The notes under the pieces are model-generated. The model worked only from the letters and a program-made list of their open reading frames with translations. It was not told where the DNA came from and made no database searches. Below are positions 21,384-31,052 of a DNA stretch of 64,000 nucleotides, one piece after another (within the stretch, counting starts at the first letter, position 1; each line of letters starts with the position of its first letter). Source of the DNA: Streptococcus urinalis 2285-97 (GTDB lineage Bacteria > Bacillota > Bacilli > Lactobacillales > Streptococcaceae); contig NZ_AEUZ02000001.1 in NCBI RefSeq assembly GCF_000188055.2, positions 186,001 through 250,000 of the forward strand, given 5' to 3'. Made by a program: the position numbers and the translations under genes.

Positions 21384-21414
21384 AGCCCCCTTTTGCATTC
21401 CACAAGAGGGGGCT
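21384..21414 (+). terminator. Hairpin at the end of the V-ATPase operon
   Basis: AGCCCCCTTTTG and CAAGAGGGGGCT form a 12-bp stem with one G-U pair and a 7-base loop. The T tract behind it is weak, so it may be a leaky terminator or an mRNA-stabilising end. Confidence 0.7.
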
Positions 21415-21482
21415 GAAATTTGTTTCAAAAAATAATAAAAAGAGAGACATTTTGAAAGTTTAATCAGAATAATAAATAGGTA

Positions 21483-21510
21483 TTGAAAGCGTTTTATAAT
21501 AGCTTATAAT
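21483..21510 (+). promoter_or_regulatory. Promoter of the second nanE with cre-like overlap
   Basis: TTGAAA (21483-21488), 16 bases, TATAAT (21505-21510). The cre-like TGAAAGCGTTTTAT (21484-21497) covers the -35, the same design as the V-ATPase promoter. Confidence 0.7.
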
Positions 21511-21539
21511 GATCCTGTAAGAAAGTGAAAGGAGAAAAA

Positions 21540-22250
21540 ATGACTCATACTTGGACAAAAGAAGAATTGTTAAAACAGATAGGACAAGGTATAATCGTCT
21601 CTTGTCAAGCTCTGCCAGGAGAACCTATGTATCTTGAAAGTGGAGGGGTAATGCCTCTATTTGCTAAAGCAGCAGAAGAAGCTGGTGCAGTTGGGATTCG
21701 TGCTAATTCTGTTCGTGATATTTTAGAAATTAAAGCAGTAACACGTTTACCAATCATTGGGATTATAAAAAAAGACTATTTGCCTGAAGAACCTTATATC
21801 ACTGCAACAATGGCTGAAGTTGATCAGTTGGCCAATTTGAATATAGCTGTTATTGCTTTAGATTGTACAAAGCGTCAAAGACACGACGGAAAAACAATTC
21901 CTGAAATAATAGCTCAGATTAAAGAAAAATACCCACAACAGTTACTAATGGCTGATGTAAGTACCTATGAAGAGGGGCTAGTAGCATATGAAGCAGGGGT
22001 AGACTTTGTTGGGACAACTTTATCAGGATATACCTCATACAGTAGACAACTTGATGGACCAGATCTTGAGTTAATGAAAGCATTGAAAAGATACGGAATA
22101 TCGGTGATTGCAGAAGGGAAAATACATTCTTTAGAAGATTTGAAGAATGTCAAAAGAATAGGAGTTGCAGGAATAGTAGTTGGTGGAGCTATCACACGGC
22201 CAAAAGAAATTGCCCAACGTTTTATTCAAGCATTTGAGGAAGGAAAATAA
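21540..22250 (+). CDS. nanE: N-acetylmannosamine-6-phosphate 2-epimerase, intact copy
   Basis: A 236-residue TIM-barrel epimerase converting ManNAc-6-P to GlcNAc-6-P. NanE motifs visible include [38 protein letters not shown] with the catalytic Lys (GIIKK, about 75-79), [21 protein letters not shown] and [14 protein letters not shown] 21540 follows AAAGGAG; the earlier ATG at 21525 is inside the ribosome binding site region. It is the only functional nanE in the window because the nan-operon copy is dead. It is followed one base later by a PTS IICB gene, pointing to use of ManNAc or a related amino sugar. Confidence 0.95.
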   Translation: MTHTWTKEELLKQIGQGIIVSCQALPGEPMYLESGGVMPLFAKAAEEAGAVGIRANSVRDILEIKAVTRLPIIGIIKKDYLPEEPYITATMAEVDQLANLNIAVIALDCTKRQRHDGKTIPEIIAQIKEKYPQQLLMADVSTYEEGLVAYEAGVDFVGTTLSGYTSYSRQLDGPDLELMKALKRYGISVIAEGKIHSLEDLKNVKRIGVAGIVVGGAITRPKEIAQRFIQAFEEGK

Positions 22251-22251
22251 G

Positions 22252-23776
22252 ATGGATTTTAAGAAATTTTCAAAACTTGGTCAGGCATTTATGCTACCAA
22301 TATCTATTTTACCGGTAGCAGGTTTGCTTCTTGGTATTGGTGGTGCCTTATCAAACAGTAATGCCATTGCTCAGTTTCCAGTTTTAAATCAAGCATGGTT
22401 GCAAGCTATCTTTACAATTATGAGTACTGCTGGCAATGCTGTTTTTTCAAATATTGCTTTGATTTTTGCTATTGGTGTTGCTGTTGGATTAGCAAATGGT
22501 GATAAAGGAACAGCTGGATTATCTGGTGGGGTAGCCTATCTTGTTTTTACAGCGACAATTAGTGGTTTTTTAAGCCTCTACTCACCAAAAGATGCCAAAA
22601 TCGATACTGGAGTTTTGGGTGCATTAACCATCGGGCTTATTGTTGCCTATCTACATAATCGCTATCGTAAAATTGAACTTCCTGCCTTTCTTGGATTTTT
22701 TGGAGGTTCACGCTTTATTCCAATTGTTTCTTCTTTTGCAGCGATTGCAATTGGTTCTATTTTTTATGTCATATGGCCCTCCTATACAACAACTACTAGT
22801 CGATTTTGGTGAACGCATTGCACAAATGGGAAGTATTGGAACCTTTTTATATGGTTTCTTCCTTAGACTTACTGGAGCAGTCGGCCTTCACCATACAATC
22901 TATCCAATGTTCTGGTATACGTCACTTGGCGGTACGGAAGTTGTTGCCGGTAAAACAATCGAAGGAGCTCAAAATATTTTCTTCGCCCAACTTGCTGATT
23001 CTCATCATACAGGTTTATTTACTTATGGAACACGTTTCTTTGCAGGACGATTTGCAACAATGATGTTTGGATTACCAGCAGCTTGTTTAGCTATGTGTCA
23101 TTCCATTCCAAAAGAAAATCTCAAAAAAGTGGGAAGTTTCTATTCAAGTAGTGCTTTAACATCTCTATTGACTGGGATTACAGAACCTATTGAATTTTCA
23201 TTCTTATTTGTAGCACCATGGTTATATGTTATTCATGCTTTTTTAGATGGTTGTTCATTCTTAGTAGCTGACCTTTTAAAAATAAGAATTGGTAATTCAT
23301 TTTCTGGTGGTCTTATTGATTTCTTGATATTTGGGGTATTTCAAGGAAATAGCCATACAAACTGGATGCTTGTGATTCCTGTTGGAATTGTGTGGTTTGC
23401 TGTTTATTATGTCGTCTTTAAATTCTGTGTCACTAAGTTCAAAGTAGCTGTACCAGGCATGATAAGTACGCTTGAAGAAAAAGATAGCAGTGATAATCCA
23501 GAAGTATCTTCAAGTCAAAAACAAAGTTCTTTGCATGAGACATCTATGGGAATCATTACTGCACTTGGTGGTGAATCAAATATCGAGGACGTAACAGCTT
23601 GTGCTACACGTTTACGTGTTTCTTTAAAAGAAAGCCAAGTTGTTGATAAAGATAGATTAAAAATGTACGGTGCAACAGCTGTATTAGACGTTAAGAATGG
23701 TGTTCAAGCAATTTATGGTGGCAAGGCTATTCTTTATAGTCAAGAAATTAATCAGATTCTTGGAAAAGAAGACTAA
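22252..23776 (+). pseudogene. PTS transporter, glucose/N-acetylglucosamine-type IICB, frameshifted
   Basis: The first frame (22252-22812) gives the N-terminal IIC membrane half and ends abruptly; the second continues with the remaining IIC helices (LTGAVGLHHTIYPMFWY, LTGITEPIEFSFLFVAP) and a C-terminal IIB domain with the phosphocysteine motif DVTACATRLRV (C612-type). One extra C in TGGCCCTCCTATA (22774-22784) explains the break: removing it restores VIWPPIQQLLVDFGE. Joined, the protein would have about 507 residues. It belongs to the glucose superfamily that includes amino-sugar porters, and no IIA domain is present. A single-base lesion, so sequencing error must be excluded. Confidence 0.88.
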
Positions 23777-23803
23777 AAAACTGAGCTAGAGCTCAGTTTT
23801 TTT
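23775..23803. terminator. Bidirectional terminator between convergent genes
   Basis: AAAAAACTGAGCT and AGCTCAGTTTTTT form a symmetric hairpin that serves the PTS gene on the plus strand and the RpiR gene on the minus strand. Confidence 0.9.
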
Positions 23804-24616
23804 CTCTAAAGTTTCATTGAATAACTGTTCTTTTTTGACTTTGTTTATGGCAAAAAAATAGGCATACAGTATGTCAATCATGATAAGCAAAGGTAGTTGT
23901 GGAGAAACACGATTCCCATAATTAAGGTGGTGAGCTGAAGCAACGGTGAGCCATTCACTATAAATAAACTCATCAGGAGGTTTTTTTGTCGTTAATAAGA
24001 CAGTTTTGATTCCCTTTTGAGCAACATAACTTAATGAGTGTATGACAGATTGGGTTTCTCCAGAAATGGAAAAACCGATAACAAGACTTTTTTCGGATAA
24101 AATGGTTTTTGCCCATTTAAAGCTATCACTATCTGAAAAAGCATCACAGATAACACCAAGTCTCATAAAACGAAGTTTAAGCTCTTGGGCAACAAGGCCT
24201 GAACTTCCTTTCCCAAAGAAATAGACTCTATCAGCTTTTTCAATCATTTCTGCAATCAGTTGTAATTGATCTTCATCTACTAATCGATAAGTTTTCGAGA
24301 TAATCTGATCATAATCTAGCAGTACTTGTTTTGTTAAATGTCTGTTAAAGGGTTGTAAATCATCATTTTTACTGGCGATGCAAGTTAAATAATCATAGAC
24401 AAATTCACGATATCCACTGTAATGACATTTCTTTGCAAATCTTGTTAGTGCTGCAGGTGAAACATGCAGTTTTTGTGTGATTTGTTCGGTATTAATACTT
24501 TCTTTAGTAAGATGGTGCGTCAAAAAATAGGTTGCAATATCAACTTCTAAAGCTGTCATATTAGGGATAGCTTCTTCGATGGTTATGTATATTTTATCTA
24601 AATCTTGTATCCCCAT
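23786..24616 (-). CDS. MurR/RpiR-family regulator, convergent to the nanE-PTS pair
   Basis: A 276-residue regulator with N-terminal RpiR helix-turn-helix (about 40-75, LHVSPAALTRFAKKC) and C-terminal SIS domain (about 130-255, FFGKGSSGLVAQE and GFSISGETQS). It is a clear paralogue of the regulator at 7028 in domain layout but strongly diverged in sequence. Its position facing the nanE-PTS genes suggests control of amino-sugar uptake. The stop codon lies inside the shared terminator stem. Effector and target are inferred. Confidence 0.87.
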   Translation of the reverse strand: MGIQDLDKIYITIEEAIPNMTALEVDIATYFLTHHLTKESINTEQITQKLHVSPAALTRFAKKCHYSGYREFVYDYLTCIASKNDDLQPFNRHLTKQVLLDYDQIISKTYRLVDEDQLQLIAEMIEKADRVYFFGKGSSGLVAQELKLRFMRLGVICDAFSDSDSFKWAKTILSEKSLVIGFSISGETQSVIHSLSYVAQKGIKTVLLTTKKPPDEFIYSEWLTVASAHHLNYGNRVSPQLPLLIMIDILYAYFFAINKVKKEQLFNETLEKKTEL

Positions 24617-24685
24617 TTAAACTCCCACTTATAACTATAATTAAGTATTTTCACTTTATTATAACATAAACGGGAATAAAAAAGC

Positions 24686-24731
24686 GCTCTCATTTTAGCT
24701 GACAAAGATCTTATAAAAAAGCTAAATGAGT
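24686..24731. repeat. Inverted repeat between the RpiR gene and tatD
   Basis: CTCATTTTAGCT (24689-24700) faces AGCTAAATGAG (about 24720-24730), pairing over 11 bases with one bulge and a loop of about 19 bases. It lies between divergent genes. It could be an operator or a leader structure; no T tract supports termination. Confidence 0.5.
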
Positions 24732-24792
24732 GGCATTGTAAAATATGTTATAATGTCCTATACAAGACTTAAAAGCAGAAAGAGGGAGAAAA

Positions 24793-25563
24793 ATGATGAT
24801 ATTTGATACCCATACTCATCTGAATGTTGACCAATTTTTAGATAGAGTTGATGATGAATTAGCAATTGCAAAAGAACTAGGTGTTTATTATCATAATGTT
24901 GTTGGCTTTGATCACGAAACCATTTCTCACGCTCTTAGTCTAAGTCAGAAATATTCTGAAATTTATGCTTCGATAGGGTGGCATCCCACAGAAGCTGGTT
25001 CATATAGCAGTGAAATTGAGAGACTAATCACTTCTCATCTAGGAGATCCAAAAGTTGTTGCTTTAGGTGAGATTGGCTTGGATTATCATTGGATGGAAGA
25101 TCCAAAAGAAGTTCAAATAGAGGTTTTTAAACGTCAAATTCAACTGTCTAAAGATTATAATTTACCTTTTATTGTTCATACGAGAGATGCTTTAGAAGAC
25201 ACCTATGACGTCATTAAATCTGAAGGAGTTGGTCCTAGAGGTGGCATCATGCATTCTTATTCAGGCTCATTAGAAATGGCGCAAAAATTTATTGATTTAG
25301 GTATGATGATATCATTCTCAGGTGTCGTGACTTTTAAAAAAGCGTTGGATGTTCAGGATGCGGCTAAACACATACCATTAGATAAACTTTTAGTAGAAAC
25401 AGATGCGCCTTATCTTGCTCCTGTTCCAAAACGTGGAAAAGAAAATCATACGGCTTATACGCGTTATGTTGTTGACAAAATTGCTGAACTCAGAGGTATT
25501 TCTCAAGAAGAAGTCGCACAAATGACTTGTCAAAATGCAAAGAGGATTTTTCAACTTGACTAA
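24793..25563 (+). CDS. tatD: TatD-family metal-dependent DNase
   Basis: A 256-residue TIM-barrel metallohydrolase with the family signatures: DTHTHLNVDQF (metal ligands His8/His10-type), GEIGLDYHW, PFIVHTRDA, MHSYSGS and VETDAPYLAP. TatD enzymes are 3'-5' exonucleases linked to DNA repair and quality control. Two adjacent ATG codons (24793, 24796) follow AGAGGGAG; I use the first. It overlaps rnmV, and the tatD-rnmV-ksgA order is conserved in Firmicutes. Confidence 0.95.
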   Translation: MMIFDTHTHLNVDQFLDRVDDELAIAKELGVYYHNVVGFDHETISHALSLSQKYSEIYASIGWHPTEAGSYSSEIERLITSHLGDPKVVALGEIGLDYHWMEDPKEVQIEVFKRQIQLSKDYNLPFIVHTRDALEDTYDVIKSEGVGPRGGIMHSYSGSLEMAQKFIDLGMMISFSGVVTFKKALDVQDAAKHIPLDKLLVETDAPYLAPVPKRGKENHTAYTRYVVDKIAELRGISQEEVAQMTCQNAKRIFQLD

Positions 25564-26137
25564 CAAACAAAAAATTCAAGAAATTATAGTAGTCGAAGGA
25601 AAGGATGATACAGCAAATCTTCGACGATTTTATGATGTTGACACTTATGAAACGAGAGGTTCAGCTATTGATGATGATGATTTAGAACGCATTGATCGTT
25701 TGAATGAACAACGCGGAGTCATCGTTTTTACAGACCCTGATTTTAATGGCGAACGGATTAGAAAAAAAATAATGCAAGCTGTACCAACTGCAAAGCATGC
25801 TTTTTTAAATAGAGATGAAGCCAAACCAAAGTCAAAAACAAAAGGTCGTTCATTAGGGGTCGAACATGCAAGTTTTGAAGACTTACAACGATCTTTAGAA
25901 AAAATGATTAATCACTATGAACAAAATAATTCTATTTTTGACATCACTTCAACTGATCTCATTCAACTAGGTTTACTAATGAGTGACGATAGCCGAAAAC
26001 GACGAGAGTTTCTTGGCGAAAATTTAAGAATAGGTTATTGTAATGGCAAACAATTACTCAAGAGGTTGGAACTGTTTGGAATCACAAAGACTGAATTAAG
26101 ATCAGTCATGCAGTCATTTGAAAATAATGGAAAATAG
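25556..26137 (+). CDS. rnmV: Ribonuclease M5 (5S rRNA maturation)
   Basis: RNase M5 cleaves the 5S rRNA precursor on both strands to give mature 5S rRNA, with L18 as cofactor. The 193-residue form has an N-terminal TOPRIM domain with the catalytic Glu in VVEGKDD and the acidic triad in FTDPDFNGERIR, then a C-terminal RNA-binding domain. I pick TTG 25556, which follows AGAGGATTT and overlaps the end of tatD by 8 bases; ATG 25535 would give a 200-residue form. The family is certain, the start less so. Confidence 0.92.
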   Translation: MTNKQKIQEIIVVEGKDDTANLRRFYDVDTYETRGSAIDDDDLERIDRLNEQRGVIVFTDPDFNGERIRKKIMQAVPTAKHAFLNRDEAKPKSKTKGRSLGVEHASFEDLQRSLEKMINHYEQNNSIFDITSTDLIQLGLLMSDDSRKRREFLGENLRIGYCNGKQLLKRLELFGITKTELRSVMQSFENNGK

Positions 26138-26205
26138 ATACTATTGTGAATAAAGATGGACTGTCATCAGAATAAGAAAGGAATGAGCAGTTAGCTCAAT
26201 TAATT

Positions 26206-27078
26206 ATGAGAATTGCAGATTATAGTGTTACAAGGGCAGTCTTAGAGAGACATGGATTTACATTTAAAAAATCTTTCGGTCAAAATTTCTTAACAGATAC
26301 TAATATTCTACAAAAAATTGTAGATACTGCTGAGATTGATAAAAGAGTTAATGTTTTGGAAATTGGTCCAGGAATCGGAGCATTGACAGAATTTTTAGCT
26401 GAAAATGCAGCAGAAGTAATGGCTTTTGAGATTGATGATAGATTAATACCAATTTTAGAGGATACTTTAGGGCATTTTGACAATGTCCAAATAGTTAACC
26501 AAGATATTTTGAAAGCTGATTTACAGACACAGTTAAAACGGTTTAAGAATCCTGATTTACCACTTAAAGTAGTGGCTAATTTGCCTTATTATATTACGAC
26601 TCCGATATTAATGCATTTGATAGAATCAAAAGTTCCTTTTCAAGAATTTGTTGTCATGATGCAAAAAGAAGTGGCTGATCGTATTTCTGCTTTGCCAAAT
26701 TCAAAAGCTTATGGTTCATTATCAATAGCAGTTCAATATTATATGACAGCAAAGGTAGCATTTGTTGTACCAAAAACGGTGTTTGTACCTGCTCCAAACG
26801 TAGATTCTGCTATTTTAAAAATGACAAGACGAGAAGAACCACTTGTTAAAGTAGAAAATGAAGATTTTCTTTTTAGAGTTGCTAAGGCTAGCTTTGCACA
26901 TAGAAGAAAAACGTTATGGAATAATCTAACAAGTCATTTTGGGAAAAGTGATGAGATAAAACTCAAATTAACTAAAGCACTTGAAGAAGCAGAAATTGAA
27001 CCAAGTATCAGAGGAGAAGCACTCTCCATTGAATCTTTTGGGAAATTGGCTGACGCTTTAATACATAAAGGTTTATGA
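26206..27078 (+). CDS. ksgA: 16S rRNA (adenine1518/1519-N6)-dimethyltransferase
   Basis: KsgA (RsmA) dimethylates two adjacent adenines in the 3' hairpin of 16S rRNA during late 30S assembly. The 290-residue Rossmann methyltransferase has the start [13 protein letters not shown] motif [13 protein letters not shown] (about 50-60), motif [11 protein letters not shown] (about 125) and the C-terminal helical domain. It follows rnmV after 68 bases, grouping two rRNA-maturation enzymes. ATG 26206 gives the standard N-terminus. Confidence 0.97.
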   Translation: MRIADYSVTRAVLERHGFTFKKSFGQNFLTDTNILQKIVDTAEIDKRVNVLEIGPGIGALTEFLAENAAEVMAFEIDDRLIPILEDTLGHFDNVQIVNQDILKADLQTQLKRFKNPDLPLKVVANLPYYITTPILMHLIESKVPFQEFVVMMQKEVADRISALPNSKAYGSLSIAVQYYMTAKVAFVVPKTVFVPAPNVDSAILKMTRREEPLVKVENEDFLFRVAKASFAHRRKTLWNNLTSHFGKSDEIKLKLTKALEEAEIEPSIRGEALSIESFGKLADALIHKGL

Positions 27079-27476
27079 TGAAAGACAATTCATGACATCA
27101 CAGCTTCCATTCATGATAAACTGACAATATTTTAAAAAAAGTCGCCATACTATTATTAGTCGTTGCGACGAACTCATCATTATTTAAAAAGAATCTCAAC
27201 GGATTGAGACTTTAATAAATAAGAGATTGATTTAGTCTTTTATGGGGAAATAGACTAGAGGTAGCTGTTATTTAGAATTGGGGATGTGCTCAAGTTAATC
27301 TATTATGGGATGAGATTTATGTAGGAATGATTAGAATTACATGGAGTAATTAGGGATACTCAAAAAAGGTAAGACTACTCTTAAACGACTAGTATGGGGA
27401 ACTAGTAATTACTAAAAATAGATTTTCGTTTTTGTTGAGAAAAGATGGTTTTTAACCTAATTTTTAAATATGATTC
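27079..27476. other. 400-bp non-coding stretch with several hairpins
   Basis: No open frame or recognisable protein on either strand. Visible structure: a 6-bp perfect stem TCTCAA-CGGA-TTGAGA (27194-27209), a short GTCG-TTG-CGAC stem (27159-27169), and on the minus strand a GTCGC...GCGAC stem followed by seven T residues (27169 down to 27134). It could encode a small RNA or be a decayed gene. Neither is supported by more than these local features. Confidence 0.4.
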
Positions 27477-27508
27477 AAAATCGAGTAGAATATCTACTCG
27501 ATTTTTTG
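27477..27508 (+). terminator. Perfect terminator upstream of rsgA
   Basis: AAAATCGAGTAGA and TCTACTCGATTTT form a 13-bp perfect stem with an ATA loop and T run. It lies 400 bases after ksgA, so something is transcribed across the intervening non-coding region. Confidence 0.9.
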
Positions 27509-27610
27509 TTTCATAGATTAACCTACTGTTTTAAAGGAGAATTTTTGATATAATAGACCATGTAATATATTGGTATTTTGCTATTAAAACATAGAATGTT
27601 AGGAGTTCAT

Positions 27611-28483
27611 TTGCAAGGAAAAATTATTAAGTCTCTGGCTGGGTTTTATTATGTTGAGTCTGAAAGTCGTGTTTACCAAACAAGAGCACGTGGTAATTTT
27701 CGAAAAAAAGGACATAAGCCTTATGTTGGGGACAATGTTGAATTCTCTGCAGAAGATAATTCTGAAGGTTATATCCTTGAAATAAAAGAGCGTTCAAATA
27801 GTTTAGTCAGACCGCCAATTGTTAATATAGACCAGGCTGTTGTTATTATGTCAGCAAAAGAGCCAGACTTTAATCAAAATCTCTTGGATCGTTTCTTGAT
27901 TTTGCTAGAGCATAGAAGGATAAAGCCAGTTATTTATATTTCTAAAATGGATCTTCTTTCCAACATTTCAGATATGCAATTAATCAAAAAAGAATATGAG
28001 CATATTGGGTACCCCTTTGTATTAACAATGTCTGATTTAATTCCGCTTTTAGCTGGAAAAGTGACAGTTTTTATGGGGCAAACGGGTGTTGGGAAATCGA
28101 CTTTATTAAATCGTTTAGTCCCAGAGTTGAAATTAGAAACAGGTGAAATATCAGATAGCTTAGGTCGAGGTCGACATACCACTAGAGCGGTAACTCTATT
28201 TGATGCTTATAATGGGAAAATTGCTGATACACCAGGATTTTCATCACTCGATTATGAAATCAATAATCCCTCAGATCTCAATGAATCCTTTCCTGATATC
28301 CGTCATTTGAGTCACCAATGTAAGTTTCGTTCTTGCACGCATACACATGAGCCTAAATGTGCTGTTAAAAAAGCATTAGAAACGGGTCAATTATCAAAAA
28401 AACGTTACCAAAATTATCTTCAATTTTTAAGTGAAATTGAAAATCGTCGTGAAACTTATCAAAAAGTCATAAAAAGAAAGTAG
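27611..28483 (+). CDS. rsgA: Ribosome small-subunit-dependent GTPase RsgA
   Basis: RsgA is a circularly permuted GTPase checking maturation of the 30S decoding centre. The 290-residue protein has an N-terminal OB fold, then the permuted order G4 (SKMDL), G1 P-loop GQTGVGKST (about 155), G3 DTPGF, and a C-terminal zinc knuckle ([14 protein letters not shown]). TTG 27611 is chosen because it lies six bases after AGGAG and matches the usual LQGKI N-terminus; ATG 27578 would add 11 unusual residues. First gene of the rsgA-rpe-thiN-rmuC-yhaM run. Confidence 0.96.
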   Translation: MQGKIIKSLAGFYYVESESRVYQTRARGNFRKKGHKPYVGDNVEFSAEDNSEGYILEIKERSNSLVRPPIVNIDQAVVIMSAKEPDFNQNLLDRFLILLEHRRIKPVIYISKMDLLSNISDMQLIKKEYEHIGYPFVLTMSDLIPLLAGKVTVFMGQTGVGKSTLLNRLVPELKLETGEISDSLGRGRHTTRAVTLFDAYNGKIADTPGFSSLDYEINNPSDLNESFPDIRHLSHQCKFRSCTHTHEPKCAVKKALETGQLSKKRYQNYLQFLSEIENRRETYQKVIKRK

Positions 28484-28489
28484 GAAATC

Positions 28490-29152
28490 ATGTCAGTCAA
28501 TAAAATCGCACCATCAATTTTAGCTGCAGATTATGCTAATTTTGCTTCAGAATTAGCTAGGATTGAAGAAACTAATGCTGAATATGTTCATATCGATATT
28601 ATGGATGGACAATTTGTACCAAACATCAGTTTTGGTGCGGATGTTGTTGCAAGCATGAGGAAACATTCTAAATTGGTTTTTGACTGTCACTTAATGGTGG
28701 TCAATCCAGAACGTTATATCACCTCATTTGCTCAAGCAGGAGCGGATATTATGACTATTCATGTGGAGTCAACAAATCATATTCACGGTGCTTTACAAAA
28801 AATTAAGGCTTCAGGAATGAAGGCAGGTGTTGTAATCAATCCAGGAACTCCTGTTGAAGCTTTAAAACCATTGCTTGCTATTGTTGATCAAGTTCTTATC
28901 ATGACCGTTAATCCAGGATTTGGAGGACAAGCTTTTATTGAGGATTGCTTGGATAAAGTGAAAGCTGTCTCTAAATTGCGAGAAGAGCTTATGCTTGATT
29001 TTGACATCGAAGTTGATGGTGGTGTTGACAATCAAACCATTTCATCTTGCAAAAAAGCAGGTGCAAATGTCTTTGTGGCAGGATCTTATTTGTTTAAAGC
29101 AAAAGATCTTGTCAGTCAAGTCCAAACACTAAGAGAGGCTTTGAATGACTGA
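28490..29152 (+). CDS. rpe: Ribulose-phosphate 3-epimerase
   Basis: It interconverts ribulose-5-P and xylulose-5-P in the pentose phosphate pathway. The 220-residue TIM barrel has IAPSILAADYANF, the metal-ligand HIDIMDGQFVPN, DCHLMV, TVNPGFGGQ and EVDGGVD. All signature blocks are intact. ATG 28490 lies six bases after rsgA, and its end overlaps thiN by 8 bases. Confidence 0.98.
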   Translation: MSVNKIAPSILAADYANFASELARIEETNAEYVHIDIMDGQFVPNISFGADVVASMRKHSKLVFDCHLMVVNPERYITSFAQAGADIMTIHVESTNHIHGALQKIKASGMKAGVVINPGTPVEALKPLLAIVDQVLIMTVNPGFGGQAFIEDCLDKVKAVSKLREELMLDFDIEVDGGVDNQTISSCKKAGANVFVAGSYLFKAKDLVSQVQTLREALND

Positions 29153-29774
29153 TATTGCTTTATTTGTTGGCGGAGATTTAGATTTTTACACTGGACAATT
29201 TGATCTTTATGTTGGTGTGGATAGAGGTAGCCTATTTTTACTAAAAAATGGGCTTTCTTTGGATTATGCCATAGGAGATTTTGACTCTGTTTCTTCTGAT
29301 GAATTTTCGAATATAAAAGAGAAAGCAAATTTTCTTTTAGTTGCACCAAAAGAAAAAAATGATACAGACACTGAACTGGCTATAAAAACAATATTTAAGA
29401 CATATCCAGATGCTAAAATGACTATATTTGGAGCATTTGGCGGTAGAATTGATCATATGCTATCAAATTTATTTCTACCAGGTGATCTAGATATTTTTCC
29501 TTATTTGCAACAAATTAAGTTATCTGATCAGCAAAATGAAGTTTCTTATTTCCCGCCAGGAACTCACAAGATAGAGCATTGTGAAGGTATGAAGTATGTT
29601 TCTTTTATGACAGAACAAGAAAGTACACTTGTCATAAAGGATGCTAAATATAATCTAGATGATTCTAATTATTTTCAAAAAAAGATTTATTCAAGTAATG
29701 AATTTATTGGCAAACCAATTGAAGTTAATGTTGGATCAGGCTATTTAATTGTGATACAAAGTAAAGATAGGTAA
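29145..29774 (+). CDS. thiN: Thiamine pyrophosphokinase
   Basis: It transfers pyrophosphate from ATP to thiamine, giving the cofactor TPP. The 209-residue protein has the ThiN N-terminal segment GVDRGSLFLL, AIGDFDSVS, the KNDTDTELAI motif and GAFGGRIDHMLSN, then a C-terminal thiamine-binding beta domain. It overlaps rpe by 8 bases. The rsgA-rpe-thiN order is widely conserved in Firmicutes. Confidence 0.95.
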   Translation: MTDIALFVGGDLDFYTGQFDLYVGVDRGSLFLLKNGLSLDYAIGDFDSVSSDEFSNIKEKANFLLVAPKEKNDTDTELAIKTIFKTYPDAKMTIFGAFGGRIDHMLSNLFLPGDLDIFPYLQQIKLSDQQNEVSYFPPGTHKIEHCEGMKYVSFMTEQESTLVIKDAKYNLDDSNYFQKKIYSSNEFIGKPIEVNVGSGYLIVIQSKDR

Positions 29775-29777
29775 AAT

Positions 29778-31052
29778 ATGCAAATGATGATTCTCATTAC
29801 TGTTTTTATCAGTATTTTAATAACTATTTTAGTTTATTTAAAATTAGATCAATTGAAACAGACATTTTCACGACAACTTGAAGACCATGCTGATAATTTA
29901 TCAGACCAATTATCTTATCAACTTAATTTATTTGAAAAGACGCAGTCGGTTGTATTGACAGAACAAATTTCGCGTTTACAAAGTGACCTTTATCAACAGT
30001 TAAATGATATCCGAGACGTCCTTTACCAAAGTACAAATGAAACGAGAGATAAGACAGATAATCGTCTTGACTTGATGAATAAAGAACTCGTTAATTCTGT
30101 TGAAAAATTACAATTTTCAAATGAAAAACGGTTAGAAGAGATGCGTCAAACTGTTGAGGAAAAATTGGAAAAAACATTACAAACAAGGCTTCACGCATCA
30201 TTTGAAACAGTCTCTAAGCAATTAGAAAGTGTTAACCAAGGTCTTGGAGAAATGAAAAGTGTTGCACGTGATGTGGGGACACTTAATAAAGTTCTATCAA
30301 ATACTAAAACAAGAGGTATTCTAGGTGAGCTTCAATTGGGTCAAATTTTAGAAGATATTTTAACCATTAACCAATACGAAAGAGAATTTGCTACGGTTTC
30401 AGGATCTAGCGAACGAGTTGAATATGCTGTGAAATTACCAGGAAACAGCCAAGGAGATTATGTTTATCTACCAATAGATTCAAAATTTCCACTGGAGGAC
30501 TATTATCGTTTAGAAGATGCTTATGAGCTTGGAGATAAAACTCAAATTGATTTATGTCGCAAAGCCTTATTAACGAGTGTAAAGCGTTTTGCAAAAGATA
30601 TCCAAAAGAAATACTTAAATCCACCAGAAACAACAAACTTTGGTATTATGTTTTTACCAACTGAAGGCTTGTATTCTGAAGTAGTTCGCAACGCATCATT
30701 TTTTGATAATCTTCGTCGAGATGAGAATATTGTAGTTGCAGGCCCGTCAACATTGTCAGCTTTACTCAATTCATTATCTGTAGGTTTTAAAACATTGAAT
30801 ATACAAAAAAACGCAGATGATATTAGTAAAATTCTTGGAAATGTCAAAGTTGAATTCGAGAAATTTGGAAATTTACTGGTTAAAGCTCAAAAACAAATTA
30901 ACACAGCAAATAACACATTGGATTCTTTGATTTCAACAAGGACAAATGCTATTATAAGAGCTTTAAATACCATTGAATCTTATCAAGATCAGGATACCAA
31001 GTCTTTATTGGACCTGCCAATATTAGAAAATGAGGAAAATCATGAAAATTAA
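29778..31052 (+). CDS. rmuC: DNA recombination protein RmuC homologue
   Basis: The 424-residue protein has an N-terminal membrane helix (about 3-20), a long coiled coil (about 25-150) and the RmuC endonuclease-like domain (about 160-370, with LGELQLGQILEDIL, DSKFPLEDYYR and MFLPTEGLYSEV). RmuC limits inversions at short repeats in E. coli; its biochemical activity is not well defined. Starts at ATG 29778, three bases after thiN, and overlaps yhaM by 11 bases. Confidence 0.92.
   Translation: MQMMILITVFISILITILVYLKLDQLKQTFSRQLEDHADNLSDQLSYQLNLFEKTQSVVLTEQISRLQSDLYQQLNDIRDVLYQSTNETRDKTDNRLDLMNKELVNSVEKLQFSNEKRLEEMRQTVEEKLEKTLQTRLHASFETVSKQLESVNQGLGEMKSVARDVGTLNKVLSNTKTRGILGELQLGQILEDILTINQYEREFATVSGSSERVEYAVKLPGNSQGDYVYLPIDSKFPLEDYYRLEDAYELGDKTQIDLCRKALLTSVKRFAKDIQKKYLNPPETTNFGIMFLPTEGLYSEVVRNASFFDNLRRDENIVVAGPSTLSALLNSLSVGFKTLNIQKNADDISKILGNVKVEFEKFGNLLVKAQKQINTANNTLDSLISTRTNAIIRALNTIESYQDQDTKSLLDLPILENEENHEN

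Noticed and set aside
24042..24224. Small plus-strand open frame opposite the RpiR gene
   Set aside because: It is an antisense shadow of a well-supported regulator with no ribosome binding site.
27134..27169. Definite minus-strand terminator in the ksgA-rsgA gap
   Set aside because: The stem is only five pairs with a 19-base loop and competes with another stem; kept only as a hint of structure.
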